Shown here one piece after another: positions 25,619-33,655 of a stretch of DNA of 55,706 nucleotides. The DNA lies in NCBI GenBank assembly GCA_910579115.1, contig CAJTSO010000004.1, positions 8,471 to 64,176 of the forward strand, in the 5' to 3' direction. This stretch comes from an uncultured Selenomonadaceae bacterium (GTDB taxonomy: Bacteria > Bacillota > Negativicutes > Selenomonadales > Selenomonadaceae). Numbering within the stretch: position 1 is the first letter of the stretch; the number at the start of each line of letters is the position of its first letter. Under the pieces are notes generated by a model. That model saw only the letters and a program-made list of their open reading frames with translations. It was not told the DNA's origin and did not search any database. The position numbers and the translations under genes were made by a program.

Positions 25619-25875
25619 TTCCGGTTTGCCTCGTAAGCCTCTTCCAGCGCATAGGTCAGCTGGTCGGCGCAGGAGGTTTCCCGGCCGCCGCAGCGGTTCC
25701 CCCGCCATAATTCAATCACTTTATCCTTGTCCATCCCCGCAACGATTTTGGAAATCGCCGCCAGATTTCCCTGACATCCCCCCAAAAAGCTTACGCGCTT
25801 GATAGTGCTCCCGTCCAGCTCAACGGTGATCTCCTTGCTGCAAGTGCCGGTAGTTTTATAGATATACGCGCTCAT
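25615..25875 (-). CDS. TSCPD domain protein
   Basis: 86 residues. Contains the TSCPD-type pattern TGTCSKEITVELDG, FLGGCQGNLAAISKIVAGMD and GNRCGGRETSCADQL with conserved cysteines, close to the C-terminal domain of class II ribonucleotide reductases but standing alone. It may bind metal or RNR-like targets; function is unproven. It lies 2 bp downstream of rsmA and overlaps the PHP gene. Confidence 0.85.
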   Translation of the reverse strand: MSAYIYKTTGTCSKEITVELDGSTIKRVSFLGGCQGNLAAISKIVAGMDKDKVIELWRGNRCGGRETSCADQLTYALEEAYEANRK

Positions 25876-25877
25876 GA

Positions 25878-26744
25878 TTATTCTCCCTTCAAAAACCCGT
25901 CCGCCAGCCGGGCAAATTCCTCCAGGGACAGGGTCTCGCCCCGCCGTCCCGGATCGATACCGGCTCGGGACACTGCCCGGTCGATATCCTCCTGCAAAAA
26001 TCCCGCCCCCTTCAGAGCGTTTATCAGCGTCTTGCGCCGCTGGCCAAAGGAAGCTCTCGCCACCCGGAAAAACATTTTTTCATCCCGGCATTCCACCGGA
26101 GGCTCCGCCCGGCGGCGGCAACGGATGACTACCGAATCCACCTCCGGGGCCGGATAAAAAGATTTCGGCGGAACGGTTAGGACGATATCCGGCTCCGTAT
26201 AGTACTGAACCGCCACGGAAAGGGCTCCGTAATCCTTGCCCCCCGGCGGCGCGGTCATCCGTTCCGCCACCTCCTTCTGCACCATCGTCACGATCAGGGA
26301 GATATTCAGCTTCTTCTCCAACAGCGCCAGCAGGATCGGCGTCGTAATGTAATAAGGAATGTTCGCCACCACCTTGAAGGGCTCCCCGCCCATAAGCCCC
26401 TCGATGTCTACCTTGAGAATATCCCCGGAAACGATGGTGACATTATCGCAGCCCTTCAGCGTCTCCGCCAGCACCGCCGGAAGCTTTTTGTCCAGCTCCA
26501 CCGCCGTTACCCAAGCTCCCGCCTCCGCCAGGGCCTGGGTAAGGGTCCCGATTCCGGGACCGATCTCCAGCACCCGGTCCCCCGGCTGGATCTCCGCCGC
26601 CGAAAGGATCCCCTCCACCACAGCCGGAGCAATAAGAAAATTCTGCCCCAGCCGGTGGCTGGCCTTCAGGCCAAAGTGCTTCAAAATCCTGTGGGTAACC
26701 TCCGGAAGCGCTATCCGGGGCATTATCGTCCGTTTCTCTGTCAT
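25878..26744 (-). CDS. rsmA: 16S rRNA dimethyladenosine transferase RsmA (KsgA)
   Basis: 288 residues. SAM-dependent dimethylation of two adjacent adenosines near the 3' end of 16S rRNA. Motifs: LGQNFLIAPAVVEGILSAAE, VLEIGPGIGTLTQAL (SAM loop), VTAVELDKKL, VVANIPYYITTPILLALLEK (NIPY catalytic motif), and the C-terminal FYPAPEVDSVVIR. AAGGAGCAAC precedes the ATG. The rnmV-rsmA order is conserved in Firmicutes. Confidence 0.95.
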   Translation of the reverse strand: MTEKRTIMPRIALPEVTHRILKHFGLKASHRLGQNFLIAPAVVEGILSAAEIQPGDRVLEIGPGIGTLTQALAEAGAWVTAVELDKKLPAVLAETLKGCDNVTIVSGDILKVDIEGLMGGEPFKVVANIPYYITTPILLALLEKKLNISLIVTMVQKEVAERMTAPPGGKDYGALSVAVQYYTEPDIVLTVPPKSFYPAPEVDSVVIRCRRRAEPPVECRDEKMFFRVARASFGQRRKTLINALKGAGFLQEDIDRAVSRAGIDPGRRGETLSLEEFARLADGFLKGE

Positions 26745-26778
26745 GTTGCTCCTTCTTACGCCTTATTGAAAATCTGTT

Positions 26779-27315
26779 TTACATCTCTGACACCGCCTGC
26801 TGAAATTCCTCTCTGGTTATCCCGTAATGGTTAAGCCGCTTCAAAAAGACCTTTGCATTGCCGTAGCCAAGGCCGAGGATCTCCCCCAGCTTTGCCCGTC
26901 TCAGGCTGGCCTCCGCCGCCCCGGAAAGATCGTTCATCAGCAAATCGGCAGCGGTAAAAATTTCCTCCTCAATTTCCAGGGGAGTGTGGACCTTTGCCAG
27001 GGACTTTCTTATGGCCTCAGGACTGGCGTCCTCGATCCCCACGTCGCCGTCCTTCGGGTTTGTGGCCTCCTCCCGGGGGATGTAAGCGTGCTTTGCCAAG
27101 GGGAATCTTTTCTCCAGATGGCGGCGGATCCGCTCCCCGGCCCCGTCCGGGTCGGTGAGGATTATTATCCCCCGCTTCTCATACGCCGCCTTTATATCCC
27201 TCATGGCCCGCTTTGACAGGCCGAAACCTCCGGTGATAAGGCAGTCTGCCTCCAATGCCCGGCTTATTGCCGCCACATCGGATTTACCCTCCACCACGAT
27301 CACTTCTTTTATCAT
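26779..27315 (-). CDS. rnmV: Ribonuclease M5
   Basis: 178 residues. N-terminal TOPRIM domain with VVEGKSD and LTDPDGAGERIRRHLEKRFP, then VGIEDASPEAIRKSL and a C-terminal helical domain. RNase M5 matures 5S rRNA in low-GC Gram-positives, with ribosomal protein L18 as cofactor. ATGA overlap with tmk upstream and 34 bp to rsmA. Confidence 0.94.
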   Translation of the reverse strand: MIKEVIVVEGKSDVAAISRALEADCLITGGFGLSKRAMRDIKAAYEKRGIIILTDPDGAGERIRRHLEKRFPLAKHAYIPREEATNPKDGDVGIEDASPEAIRKSLAKVHTPLEIEEEIFTAADLLMNDLSGAAEASLRRAKLGEILGLGYGNAKVFLKRLNHYGITREEFQQAVSEM

Positions 27316-27980
27316 GCCAAAATCTCCTTCACCAACCGGTAGATCTCCTCGGAAATCTCCTCGATGCTCCGGGGCTTCTCTCCATCGTCACAGCGGACCG
27401 TCTTCCAGCCCTCCCGCTTTGCCAGAGCGGAGTAAGCCTGATGGCAGCGGGAAAGATACTCTTCATCCTGCTCGTGGATATCCTTCTCCTGTCCTGCCGC
27501 CCTTTGGGCAATCAGCGCCGCCGCTACCTCCGGCTTCATGTCGAGAAAGATGACCCCGTCCGGCGCCGGAAGCCCCAGCTTTTTATACTCAAAATCCGTC
27601 AGCCAGTCAAAATAAGCCTGCCGCTCCGCCTCATCCGTCAGCTTCACCGCCTGATGAACAAGGTTGCTGGTAGTATAGCGGTCAGCCAGAATTACCGCTC
27701 CCGCCTCATAGTCCCGGCCCCACTTCAACCGGTAGGAAGCAAAGCGGTCGACCGCAAAGAAAGTCGAAGCGGCGTAAGCATTAACCGCGCCGGCAGTTTT
27801 GCCAAAATCTCCGCCCAGGTACATTTTTACCGGCATTGCCGCCGGGCTGTCATAGTCGGGGAACTCGATTTTCTTCACCCGGCAGCCCTCAGCCTGTAAC
27901 CGGGCAAACAGAGCCGCCGTCTGGGTCGCTTTGCCGCAGCCGTCCCCGGCTTCGATAACGATGAGTCTTCCTTTTGCCAT
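27312..27980 (-). CDS. tmk: Thymidylate kinase
   Basis: 222 residues. P-loop EAGDGCGKATQT (an Ala replaces the usual Ser/Thr after GK, a variant seen in some clostridial-type enzymes), DRYTTSNLVHQAVKL containing the DRY/DR nucleoside motif, and GVIFLDMKPEVAAALIAQR. Converts dTMP to dTDP. It lacks the canonical GxDGSGKST spelling, so a related NMP kinase cannot be excluded. It is the first gene of the operon, with a B repeat upstream. Confidence 0.88.
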   Translation of the reverse strand: MAKGRLIVIEAGDGCGKATQTAALFARLQAEGCRVKKIEFPDYDSPAAMPVKMYLGGDFGKTAGAVNAYAASTFFAVDRFASYRLKWGRDYEAGAVILADRYTTSNLVHQAVKLTDEAERQAYFDWLTDFEYKKLGLPAPDGVIFLDMKPEVAAALIAQRAAGQEKDIHEQDEEYLSRCHQAYSALAKREGWKTVRCDDGEKPRSIEEISEEIYRLVKEILA

Positions 27981-28278
27981 AACCGTTCCCTTTCCTGCTT
28001 CTTATAATCCACCTCATAGGCTCCCCTGTAGGGGAGCTGGCGGCGTAGCCGCCTGAGGGGTGACACTACAAACTCCTTTTATTCCCCATCACCCCTCCGG
28101 CACCTTCGGTCCACCTCCTGCAAATTACTAAGCTCTTCCGTCGTTACACTCGGCAATCGCTAAGTAGTTTGCATGGCTCGCGCTAAAAATCGCTTTCAGC
28201 GATTTAAGCGCTCACGCCAACCTGCAGGGGAGGCTCCTGGTTGTGGCTCACCTCAGGGAGACGACTAAACCGATATGG
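27981..28278. repeat. Intergenic block: family B copy plus a B copy carrying a family C insert
   Basis: 28017-28064 is an intact B copy (CTCCCCTGTAGGGGAG, GGCGGCGTAGCCGCC, TGAGGGGTGA). 28090-28237 is a second, reverse B copy whose hairpin arm CCTCC / CCTGCAGGGGAGG is split by a 102-bp family C unit (28119-28220). Removing the insert restores the perfect palindrome CCTCCCCTGCAGGGGAGG. No gene is seen. Confidence 0.7.
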
Positions 28279-29778
28279 TCATCGCTTTATCACCCGCAGG
28301 GTTTTCAGCTCCGGGTCCGAGCCGTGGGGAACAAGCCCGGCCGCCAGTCCGGCCCGAAGGTATTCCACCGCTTCGGCCGTAATGATTTCCCCCGGATAGA
28401 AAACAGGTATCCCCGGCGGATAAAATGTGACTGCTTCCGCCGCAATCCGTCCCACGGCCGCCTGAATTGCCGTCGTTTCTGCCGGGGCAAAGAAGGCCTC
28501 CCGGGGATTCAGGCAGGGCGTCCCCTCCGCGGCTGTCGGCAGAGGAGGAAGCTCCTGCCTTCTGCCGGATTTTTCCCCGCCGTATTTTGAGGAAAGGGCC
28601 CAAAGGGATTTATACAGCTTACCTAAGGACTCACCATTGTCGGCATAGCTGGCTATAAACAGCACCCGTCTGACATCGCTGAGCTCCGGCTGAATCTGGC
28701 ACTCCTGCCGCAGAAAGCTCCAGGCCCGGGGGCCGGTTATCCCCAATCCGGAAACATCTACCGCCAGCTTGAAAACATCCTGCGTAAAATGATCCTGCCG
28801 ATCAACCGGCAGAGAATACAACGACAGTCCCGGCAGAGCATCAAATTTTCCCGCCAGCTCCCCGATGAGTCCGTAAACCTTCTCCAGCGCCCTCTCTCCC
28901 GTTTCCTGAAGCTGGGCCCTGGCAATATCCAAAGAGGCCAGCAGCAGGTAATCCGGGCTGGTGGTCTGGGTAAGACCGTAGGCCCGGTACACCCTTTCGC
29001 CCATATCCGGCGGAGCCGCCGCCCCAATGTGAAGCATTGAAGTCTGGGTAAGGGAGCCAAGGAGCTTATGGGTGCTTTGAGCGGCCAAATCCGCTCCCGA
29101 CTCCATAGCGGACTCCGGTATCCTGCCCTTACCGGCCTGCCCCGGCCGCCTTAAACCGCGCATTGCCGAAAGATGAGCCCCATGGGCCTCGTCCACCAGC
29201 AGCAGCATTCCGGCCCGATGGAGTATGGATGCAATTTCCCGCAAATCGGCGGCAATCCCGTAGTAATTGGGGGAAGGAAGGAGCAGGGCTTTCGCCGCCG
29301 GGTATTTCTTTACGGCGGACTCAACGGCGGCGGGAGTAATATTTAGGGCCAGCCCTGCTTCCTTGTCGTACTCAGGGTCAATATATACCGGCCGGACCCC
29401 CGCCAGCGCCAGTCCCCCCAGCACCGACCGGTGGCTCCCCCGGCTCACCAGCGCCAGATCTCCCGGAACCAGAGCCGCCAGGATCATCAGGTGAATGGCT
29501 CCGGTGGTGCCGCTCACCAAAAAAACCGTTTCCCTGGCCCCAAAATATTCCGCCGCCGCCTGCTGAGCTTCCGCAATGGCCCCCGCCGGGGCAAAGGGAT
29601 CGTCCAGCTCATCGGCCAGGGACACCTCTCCCCGAAGGCCCTGGGGGGTAATCAGCTTTTTCAGCCGCTCATCCGCCCCCAGCCCCATTTTGTGCCCGGG
29701 GGTATGCCAGGGGCTGCAGCCTGACATGGCGTACCGCATCACCGCCTCGTAAAGGGGCGCTGTTTTTTTCTCCATCAT
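28279..29778 (-). CDS. Orn/Lys/Arg decarboxylase family PLP enzyme
   Basis: 499 residues from ATG 29778 (GGGAAG 10 bp upstream; a TTG at 29796 in the same frame is less likely). Opening SPWHTPGHKMGLGADERL, LVSGTTGAIHLMILAALVPG, LLVDEAHGAHLSA, and the PLP lysine in QSTHKLLGSLTQTSMLHIG. A short C-terminal domain (~390-499) carries GIPVFYPGEIIT. The group decarboxylates basic amino acids to polyamine precursors; substrate choice cannot be fixed. It is the short Firmicutes form (SpeA/YaaO-like), lacking the N-terminal wing domain. Confidence 0.9.
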   Translation of the reverse strand: MMEKKTAPLYEAVMRYAMSGCSPWHTPGHKMGLGADERLKKLITPQGLRGEVSLADELDDPFAPAGAIAEAQQAAAEYFGARETVFLVSGTTGAIHLMILAALVPGDLALVSRGSHRSVLGGLALAGVRPVYIDPEYDKEAGLALNITPAAVESAVKKYPAAKALLLPSPNYYGIAADLREIASILHRAGMLLLVDEAHGAHLSAMRGLRRPGQAGKGRIPESAMESGADLAAQSTHKLLGSLTQTSMLHIGAAAPPDMGERVYRAYGLTQTTSPDYLLLASLDIARAQLQETGERALEKVYGLIGELAGKFDALPGLSLYSLPVDRQDHFTQDVFKLAVDVSGLGITGPRAWSFLRQECQIQPELSDVRRVLFIASYADNGESLGKLYKSLWALSSKYGGEKSGRRQELPPLPTAAEGTPCLNPREAFFAPAETTAIQAAVGRIAAEAVTFYPPGIPVFYPGEIITAEAVEYLRAGLAAGLVPHGSDPELKTLRVIKR

Positions 29779-29826
29779 GGTTTGTATACTTCCCAAAATG
29801 CCACAGGCATTTTCTCTTCCTCTTGG

Positions 29827-29936
29827 CAGGCTCCCCTATAGGGGAGCTGGCGGCGAAGCCGCCTGAGGGGTAACCTCTAATCCGTCTAGCTGGCTCCCAT
29901 TGAGGGGAGCTGGCGGCGAAGCCGCCTGAGGGGTGA
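29827..29936. repeat. Two tandem family B copies
   Basis: 29827-29873 and 29890-29936 are near-identical (hairpin CTCCCCTATAGGGGAG or CTCCCATTGAGGGGAG, then CTGGCGGCGAAGCCGCC, then TGAGGGGT), 16 bp apart, both in the same orientation, between the decarboxylase and EAL genes. Confidence 0.75.
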
Positions 29937-29991
29937 AATAAATCAGAAGCCACCCTATTATCAACCCCCTCCGTCGCCTGCTGCCCCGGTC

Positions 29992-31644
29992 TCACGGCTT
30001 GCCGCCCAGCTTGCGCGCCAGCAGCTCGTCAAACTCATTCTCCGGCATGGGACGGCCGTTTAGATAGCCCTGGCCGTATTTACAGCCCAGCTTTATCAGC
30101 AGCTGTTCCTGGCTGACGGTTTCAATTCCCTCGCAGAGAACCGCCATATCCAGCTTTTCCCCCATATCCACGATCCCGGCTATTACTACCTGCATCTGAC
30201 TGCTGGTCTCGGCATCCCGCAGCAGGGATTTGTCAATTTTTATGGAGTTAAAGGGAAGCTGGGACAACAGCCGGAAGGAGGAATAGCCTGAGCCGAAGCC
30301 GTCGATGGAAAAAGCGAAGCCCAGCTCTCGGAGCTTTTTGAAGTCGTCGATGGCATTTTTCTGGTATTTCAGCTGATCGAAGGAGCCGAAGACAGCCTCC
30401 GTGAGCTCCAGCTCCACCGCCCCGTCAGGCAGCCGGTATTTTTGGGCCAGCTCCCGCATTTTGTCGAGATAGCCCGGCTCGGTAAGGTGATGCCTCGATT
30501 GATTCACGCTGACGGGAACGGTGGACAGACCGAGATCAAGCCGTCTCCGCTGGTACATCATCACCATTTCCAGCATATAGTAGTCAAGGGGGAGAATAAA
30601 TCCGTTTTTCTCAAAGAGGTCGATAAAGCTGCCGGGATTCAAAAAGCCCAGCTCCTCGCTCTGCCAGCGGACGAGGGATTCGGCTCCCACGATCCGGCCC
30701 GTGGCCAGCTCGTATTTCGGCTGGTAGAAGACAATATACTCCTTCTTCTCCAGGGACTTCTCCATAACCGCCTCGATTTTTGACTGAAGAACTGACTGGC
30801 GGCTGTAATTACCCTCGTAAAAGGAGATGGTTTCGTTGCCGGAGAAAGCTGTATTGTAGGCGGCAGTCGCCTTGATCATTCCCTCGGACACCGCCTCCGG
30901 GAAGCTCAGTGAATTATCGACGGGCGCGATACCGGCCTTTAAGGCAGGATGAACCGTTCCATAGGCGATTTCCATATGGTCATGGCGGTGGATGATCTTC
31001 GAGATTTCCCTGAGGATCTCCGACTTGTCCTCAAAGCAGCAGACCACAAAAATCTGGCCTACCGCCGAGGAGGTCACTCCCAGCTTTGCCCAGCCGGCCT
31101 CCTGCATCGTGGTCTCAAGGATCTCCTTCAGCTTATCGGCAATCGCCTGCCGGCCCACGGTTTCCAGGATGGATCGAATCCGGGTCACGCCGACGGTAAG
31201 GATGAACAGCTGATCCTCCCGGAAGGCATCCTCCAGGGTGGTCCGGTACTCCCCGGGCATGACCTCCTCCAGCCAGCGGCGGTTGTGATACCCGGTAAGG
31301 GGATCGATCCGCAGGTACTCCCGCTGCCGGTAACAGCGGTAAGCATAAGCCCCTGTCCCGCAGATAATCAGCAGGGCAAAGGCGCCGAGCCCCACGAGGG
31401 CCTTCCTGTCCTTCAGCGACTCCCGATAGCCGGTAGTCAGCTGCAGATCCTCAGCCATATGCCGGGCATTACCGGATTCTCCCGGTCTTTCTCCAGCAGC
31501 CTCAGAGGGTACCGCCCCTGTTGAAAAAGCCAAAAAACCGGAAGCAAGCAGCAAAAACAGTCCTTTAACCAGGAGCTGGACAAGGCTCGCACAGAGATTT
31601 TTGGGGAAATACATATCCCGGTCAGTCTGCCGGTTTTTCAGCAT
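29992..31644 (-). CDS. Membrane GGDEF-EAL protein, both catalytic motifs altered
   Basis: 550 residues from ATG 31644 (GGAGG 8 bp upstream; ATG at 31650 is only 2 bp from it). A signal/anchor (LVKGLFLLLASGFLAFSTGA), a short periplasmic stretch, a TM segment (VGLGAFALLIICGTGAYAY), a GGDEF fold (IDPLTGYHNRRWLEEV) whose signature reads AVGQIFVV, then EAL (~300-545). EAL motifs are AESLVRW, VSVNQSR, ELELTEAVF, IDGFGSGYSS (usual DDFG), IKIDKSLL and CEGIETV. The second metal-binding Asp is Gly, so phosphodiesterase activity is doubtful. The gene overlaps AEC by 4 bp in the wider frame. Confidence 0.85.
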   Translation of the reverse strand: MLKNRQTDRDMYFPKNLCASLVQLLVKGLFLLLASGFLAFSTGAVPSEAAGERPGESGNARHMAEDLQLTTGYRESLKDRKALVGLGAFALLIICGTGAYAYRCYRQREYLRIDPLTGYHNRRWLEEVMPGEYRTTLEDAFREDQLFILTVGVTRIRSILETVGRQAIADKLKEILETTMQEAGWAKLGVTSSAVGQIFVVCCFEDKSEILREISKIIHRHDHMEIAYGTVHPALKAGIAPVDNSLSFPEAVSEGMIKATAAYNTAFSGNETISFYEGNYSRQSVLQSKIEAVMEKSLEKKEYIVFYQPKYELATGRIVGAESLVRWQSEELGFLNPGSFIDLFEKNGFILPLDYYMLEMVMMYQRRRLDLGLSTVPVSVNQSRHHLTEPGYLDKMRELAQKYRLPDGAVELELTEAVFGSFDQLKYQKNAIDDFKKLRELGFAFSIDGFGSGYSSFRLLSQLPFNSIKIDKSLLRDAETSSQMQVVIAGIVDMGEKLDMAVLCEGIETVSQEQLLIKLGCKYGQGYLNGRPMPENEFDELLARKLGGKP

Positions 31645-31667
31645 TTTCATCGCCTCCGGAAAATATA

Positions 31668-32615
31668 TCAAAGATAACCGCCAGCCGCAAAAAACAGCAG
31701 CCAGCCAAACATCGTTACACAGGAAAGGGCCGAAGTAAAGACGACGCAGTTTCCCGCCAAATCCGCGTCACTGTCCATAATCTGGGCCATGGAAAAGCTA
31801 GCCACGGCGCAGGGCGTGCCGAATATCGCCAGCAGGGTGACAATTTCCTGCCCCCTGAAGCCCAGATAAATGGCCGCGGCAAATACAGCCGCCGGAACAA
31901 CGACAAGGCGGGACAGCACCACCGCTATGAGATAGCGGGGATTCTCCCGGACCGAGGAGAAGCGGAAGGAAGCTCCCAGAATGATCAGGGCCAGAGGACT
32001 GGTCATGGCGGCCATTTGTCCAAGGGGCTTCAGCAGGGGCTTTGGCAGCTTTATGCCCAGCAGAAGGAAAACAAATCCCACGATAGCTCCGACGATCATG
32101 GGATTCCTGAGAACGCCGCCCAGTACACGGGGCAGATTGAAGGCCCCGCCCCGGAACGTTTCCAGCGTAAACACGGCCAGCACATTGTAAATGGGAATGA
32201 TGACGGCGATCATCATGCTGGTCATGGCAATATTCTCCTCGCCGAAGATATTTCCGGCCAGCGGGATTCCCATCAACACGAAATTGGAGCGGTAGACCGC
32301 CTGGATCATCGCTCCCCGCTGCTTTGGCCCCGGCACGCTCCGGCAGACCAGCCAGAAAGCCAGCCCGTAAACCACCGCCACGGCCCCTGCCGCAAACAGA
32401 ATGAGGGTGGGGTGCAATGTTTCCCGGATATTCATGGTATAAATGTTGTAAAACATCATTACCGAGAAGAAGGTCTTGAAGACCATTCCGTTCACCCGGG
32501 CGGTTTCCTTGTCCGTAAGCAGCTGGAAACGACGGATAAGCAAACCCACAAACATGAGAATAAACAGGGGGATGATGGCTCCCGCCGCCACCCAAAATTG
32601 TTCAGCGCTTATCAA
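31668..32615 (-). CDS. AEC family transporter (auxin-efflux-carrier type)
   Basis: 315 residues, about ten TM segments in two inverted repeats of the AEC/Mem_trans fold (IIPLFILMFVGLLIRRFQL; GVLRNPMIVGAIVGFVFLLL; TLLAIFGTPCAVASFSMAQI). Bacterial members export malonate, malate or other organic anions; the substrate is unknown. The start is a TTG with GGGGGG 5 bp upstream. Its probable promoter is family A copy A5. Confidence 0.88.
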   Translation of the reverse strand: MISAEQFWVAAGAIIPLFILMFVGLLIRRFQLLTDKETARVNGMVFKTFFSVMMFYNIYTMNIRETLHPTLILFAAGAVAVVYGLAFWLVCRSVPGPKQRGAMIQAVYRSNFVLMGIPLAGNIFGEENIAMTSMMIAVIIPIYNVLAVFTLETFRGGAFNLPRVLGGVLRNPMIVGAIVGFVFLLLGIKLPKPLLKPLGQMAAMTSPLALIILGASFRFSSVRENPRYLIAVVLSRLVVVPAAVFAAAIYLGFRGQEIVTLLAIFGTPCAVASFSMAQIMDSDADLAGNCVVFTSALSCVTMFGWLLFFAAGGYL

Positions 32616-32814
32616 AATATCCCCCCTTGCTTACGGGTGAATTGTCCGCAATCGTTACTTTCACCCCGGGCTCCTGCCATGGCCTCCGGCGGAATATCCC
32701 TTTCCTCTGAGCCGGGAATTACCGGGATATGATCCGCCTGCTGCCTGTAATCCCATGCAGCCATTCTCCTTCCCTATCCGGTTTCTTCGGGAAGAAGCTA
32801 CAATAAGTCAACTT

Positions 32815-32873
32815 ATTATAATGCAGTCATTCGGGAAATTGCAAGGCGCTTCCCTGAATGACTGCATTACAAT
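32815..32873. repeat. Family A promoter-palindrome, copy A5 (near-perfect palindrome)
   Basis: AATGCAGTCATTCGGGAA on the left pairs with TTCCCTGAATGACTGCATT on the right around the TTGCAAGG core. On the minus strand TTGCAA (32839-32844) and TATAAT (32815-32820) are 18 bp apart and read toward the AEC gene. The plus-side box is decayed to TACAAT. Confidence 0.75.
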
Positions 32874-32921
32874 AGATATTGAAAATAAATCCGCCGGAGG
32901 AGCTGCCCCTCAGAAGATCCG

Positions 32922-33581
32922 TCAGCTCCGTCGGGAGGGACAGTCCCGCTTATTGCAGGCATCGCAGTTATGATTTTTTTTGCCGTCTCCTGTCCGGGAG
33001 CCCAGCCCTACCACTGCCGTAATGGATTTTCTCGGCTGTAGCATCAGGCTTTCCGTCAGGACGATCCCCACCTTCCCGCACCCGGCCAGGGAGGCGATTT
33101 CCCGCTGGGCTGCCAGGGGCCAATCTCCATAGCCCGGGGAAAAGCGCCAGCGGGGGATCAGTCCCATCCTCCCGGCCAGCCGGCCGATTTCCCGCTCTAC
33201 TTCGTCAGCGATCTGCTCCACCGCTTGGGTACCGGCCGCATCCAGCAGCAACGAATAGGCATACCGTCCGGCGGCGAAACTGTCCGTCACCGCTTGCTCC
33301 ACCGCCCCGCCGGCAGTGGCCGTCATAACCGCTATCCGGCTGCAGCCCTCAAGATGATGCCGGATACTTTTCCCCTCCAGCACAGGGCCGGACCCGGCTA
33401 CTATTCCCGTGAAGCAGTCATATTCATACATTTCATAATTCCCCCGGGGGGCCGCCAGCAGCCGGGCCTCATCGCAGGCCTCCTGAATGAGACGCTGGTC
33501 AAAGGGCTTTTGCCGGAGCCCCGCGTACCGGCGGACTTCCCCCTGATTGATTTCCTCCAGAGGCGGATTATATATCGGCAT
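32922..33581 (-). CDS. Stand-alone vitamin B12-dependent methionine synthase activation domain protein
   Basis: 219 residues matching the MetH reactivation domain (SAM-binding), with no other MetH domains. Signature RFSPGYGDWPLAAQREIASL (the RxSPGYxxWPxxxQ motif) and KVGIVLTESLMLQPRKSITA; the C-terminus is Cys-rich (NCDACNKRDCP), a possible metal site. Split MetH systems are common in anaerobes, where this piece reactivates B12 with SAM. MetH itself is not in the window. GAGGTGACAGG precedes the ATG. It follows degS by 74 bp. Confidence 0.88.
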   Translation of the reverse strand: MPIYNPPLEEINQGEVRRYAGLRQKPFDQRLIQEACDEARLLAAPRGNYEMYEYDCFTGIVAGSGPVLEGKSIRHHLEGCSRIAVMTATAGGAVEQAVTDSFAAGRYAYSLLLDAAGTQAVEQIADEVEREIGRLAGRMGLIPRWRFSPGYGDWPLAAQREIASLAGCGKVGIVLTESLMLQPRKSITAVVGLGSRTGDGKKNHNCDACNKRDCPSRRS

Positions 33582-33655
33582 CCTGTCACCTCACTGTCAA
33601 AATAAAAAAACAAGCGCAGAACAAACCTCGGTATGATTCATTCCACGCTTTTCTA

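Noticed and set aside
24830..25708. Longer N-terminus for the PHP phosphatase (start at 25708)
   Set aside because: The extra 30 residues are Arg/Pro-rich, overlap the TSCPD gene, and the ATG at 25618 gives the standard PHP start.
28090..28237. CRISPR-like array suggested by recurring short palindromes
   Set aside because: Copies are scattered over 50 kb, not tandem with regular spacers, and no cas gene is present.
28279..29796. Biosynthetic versus stress lysine decarboxylase assignment
   Set aside because: Substrate-specific residues cannot be judged by eye, so only the family is given.
32815..32873. Fur- or PerR-type operator reading of the palindrome
   Set aside because: The whole 60-90 bp structure is conserved, not a 19-bp box, and the downstream genes have no metal or redox theme.
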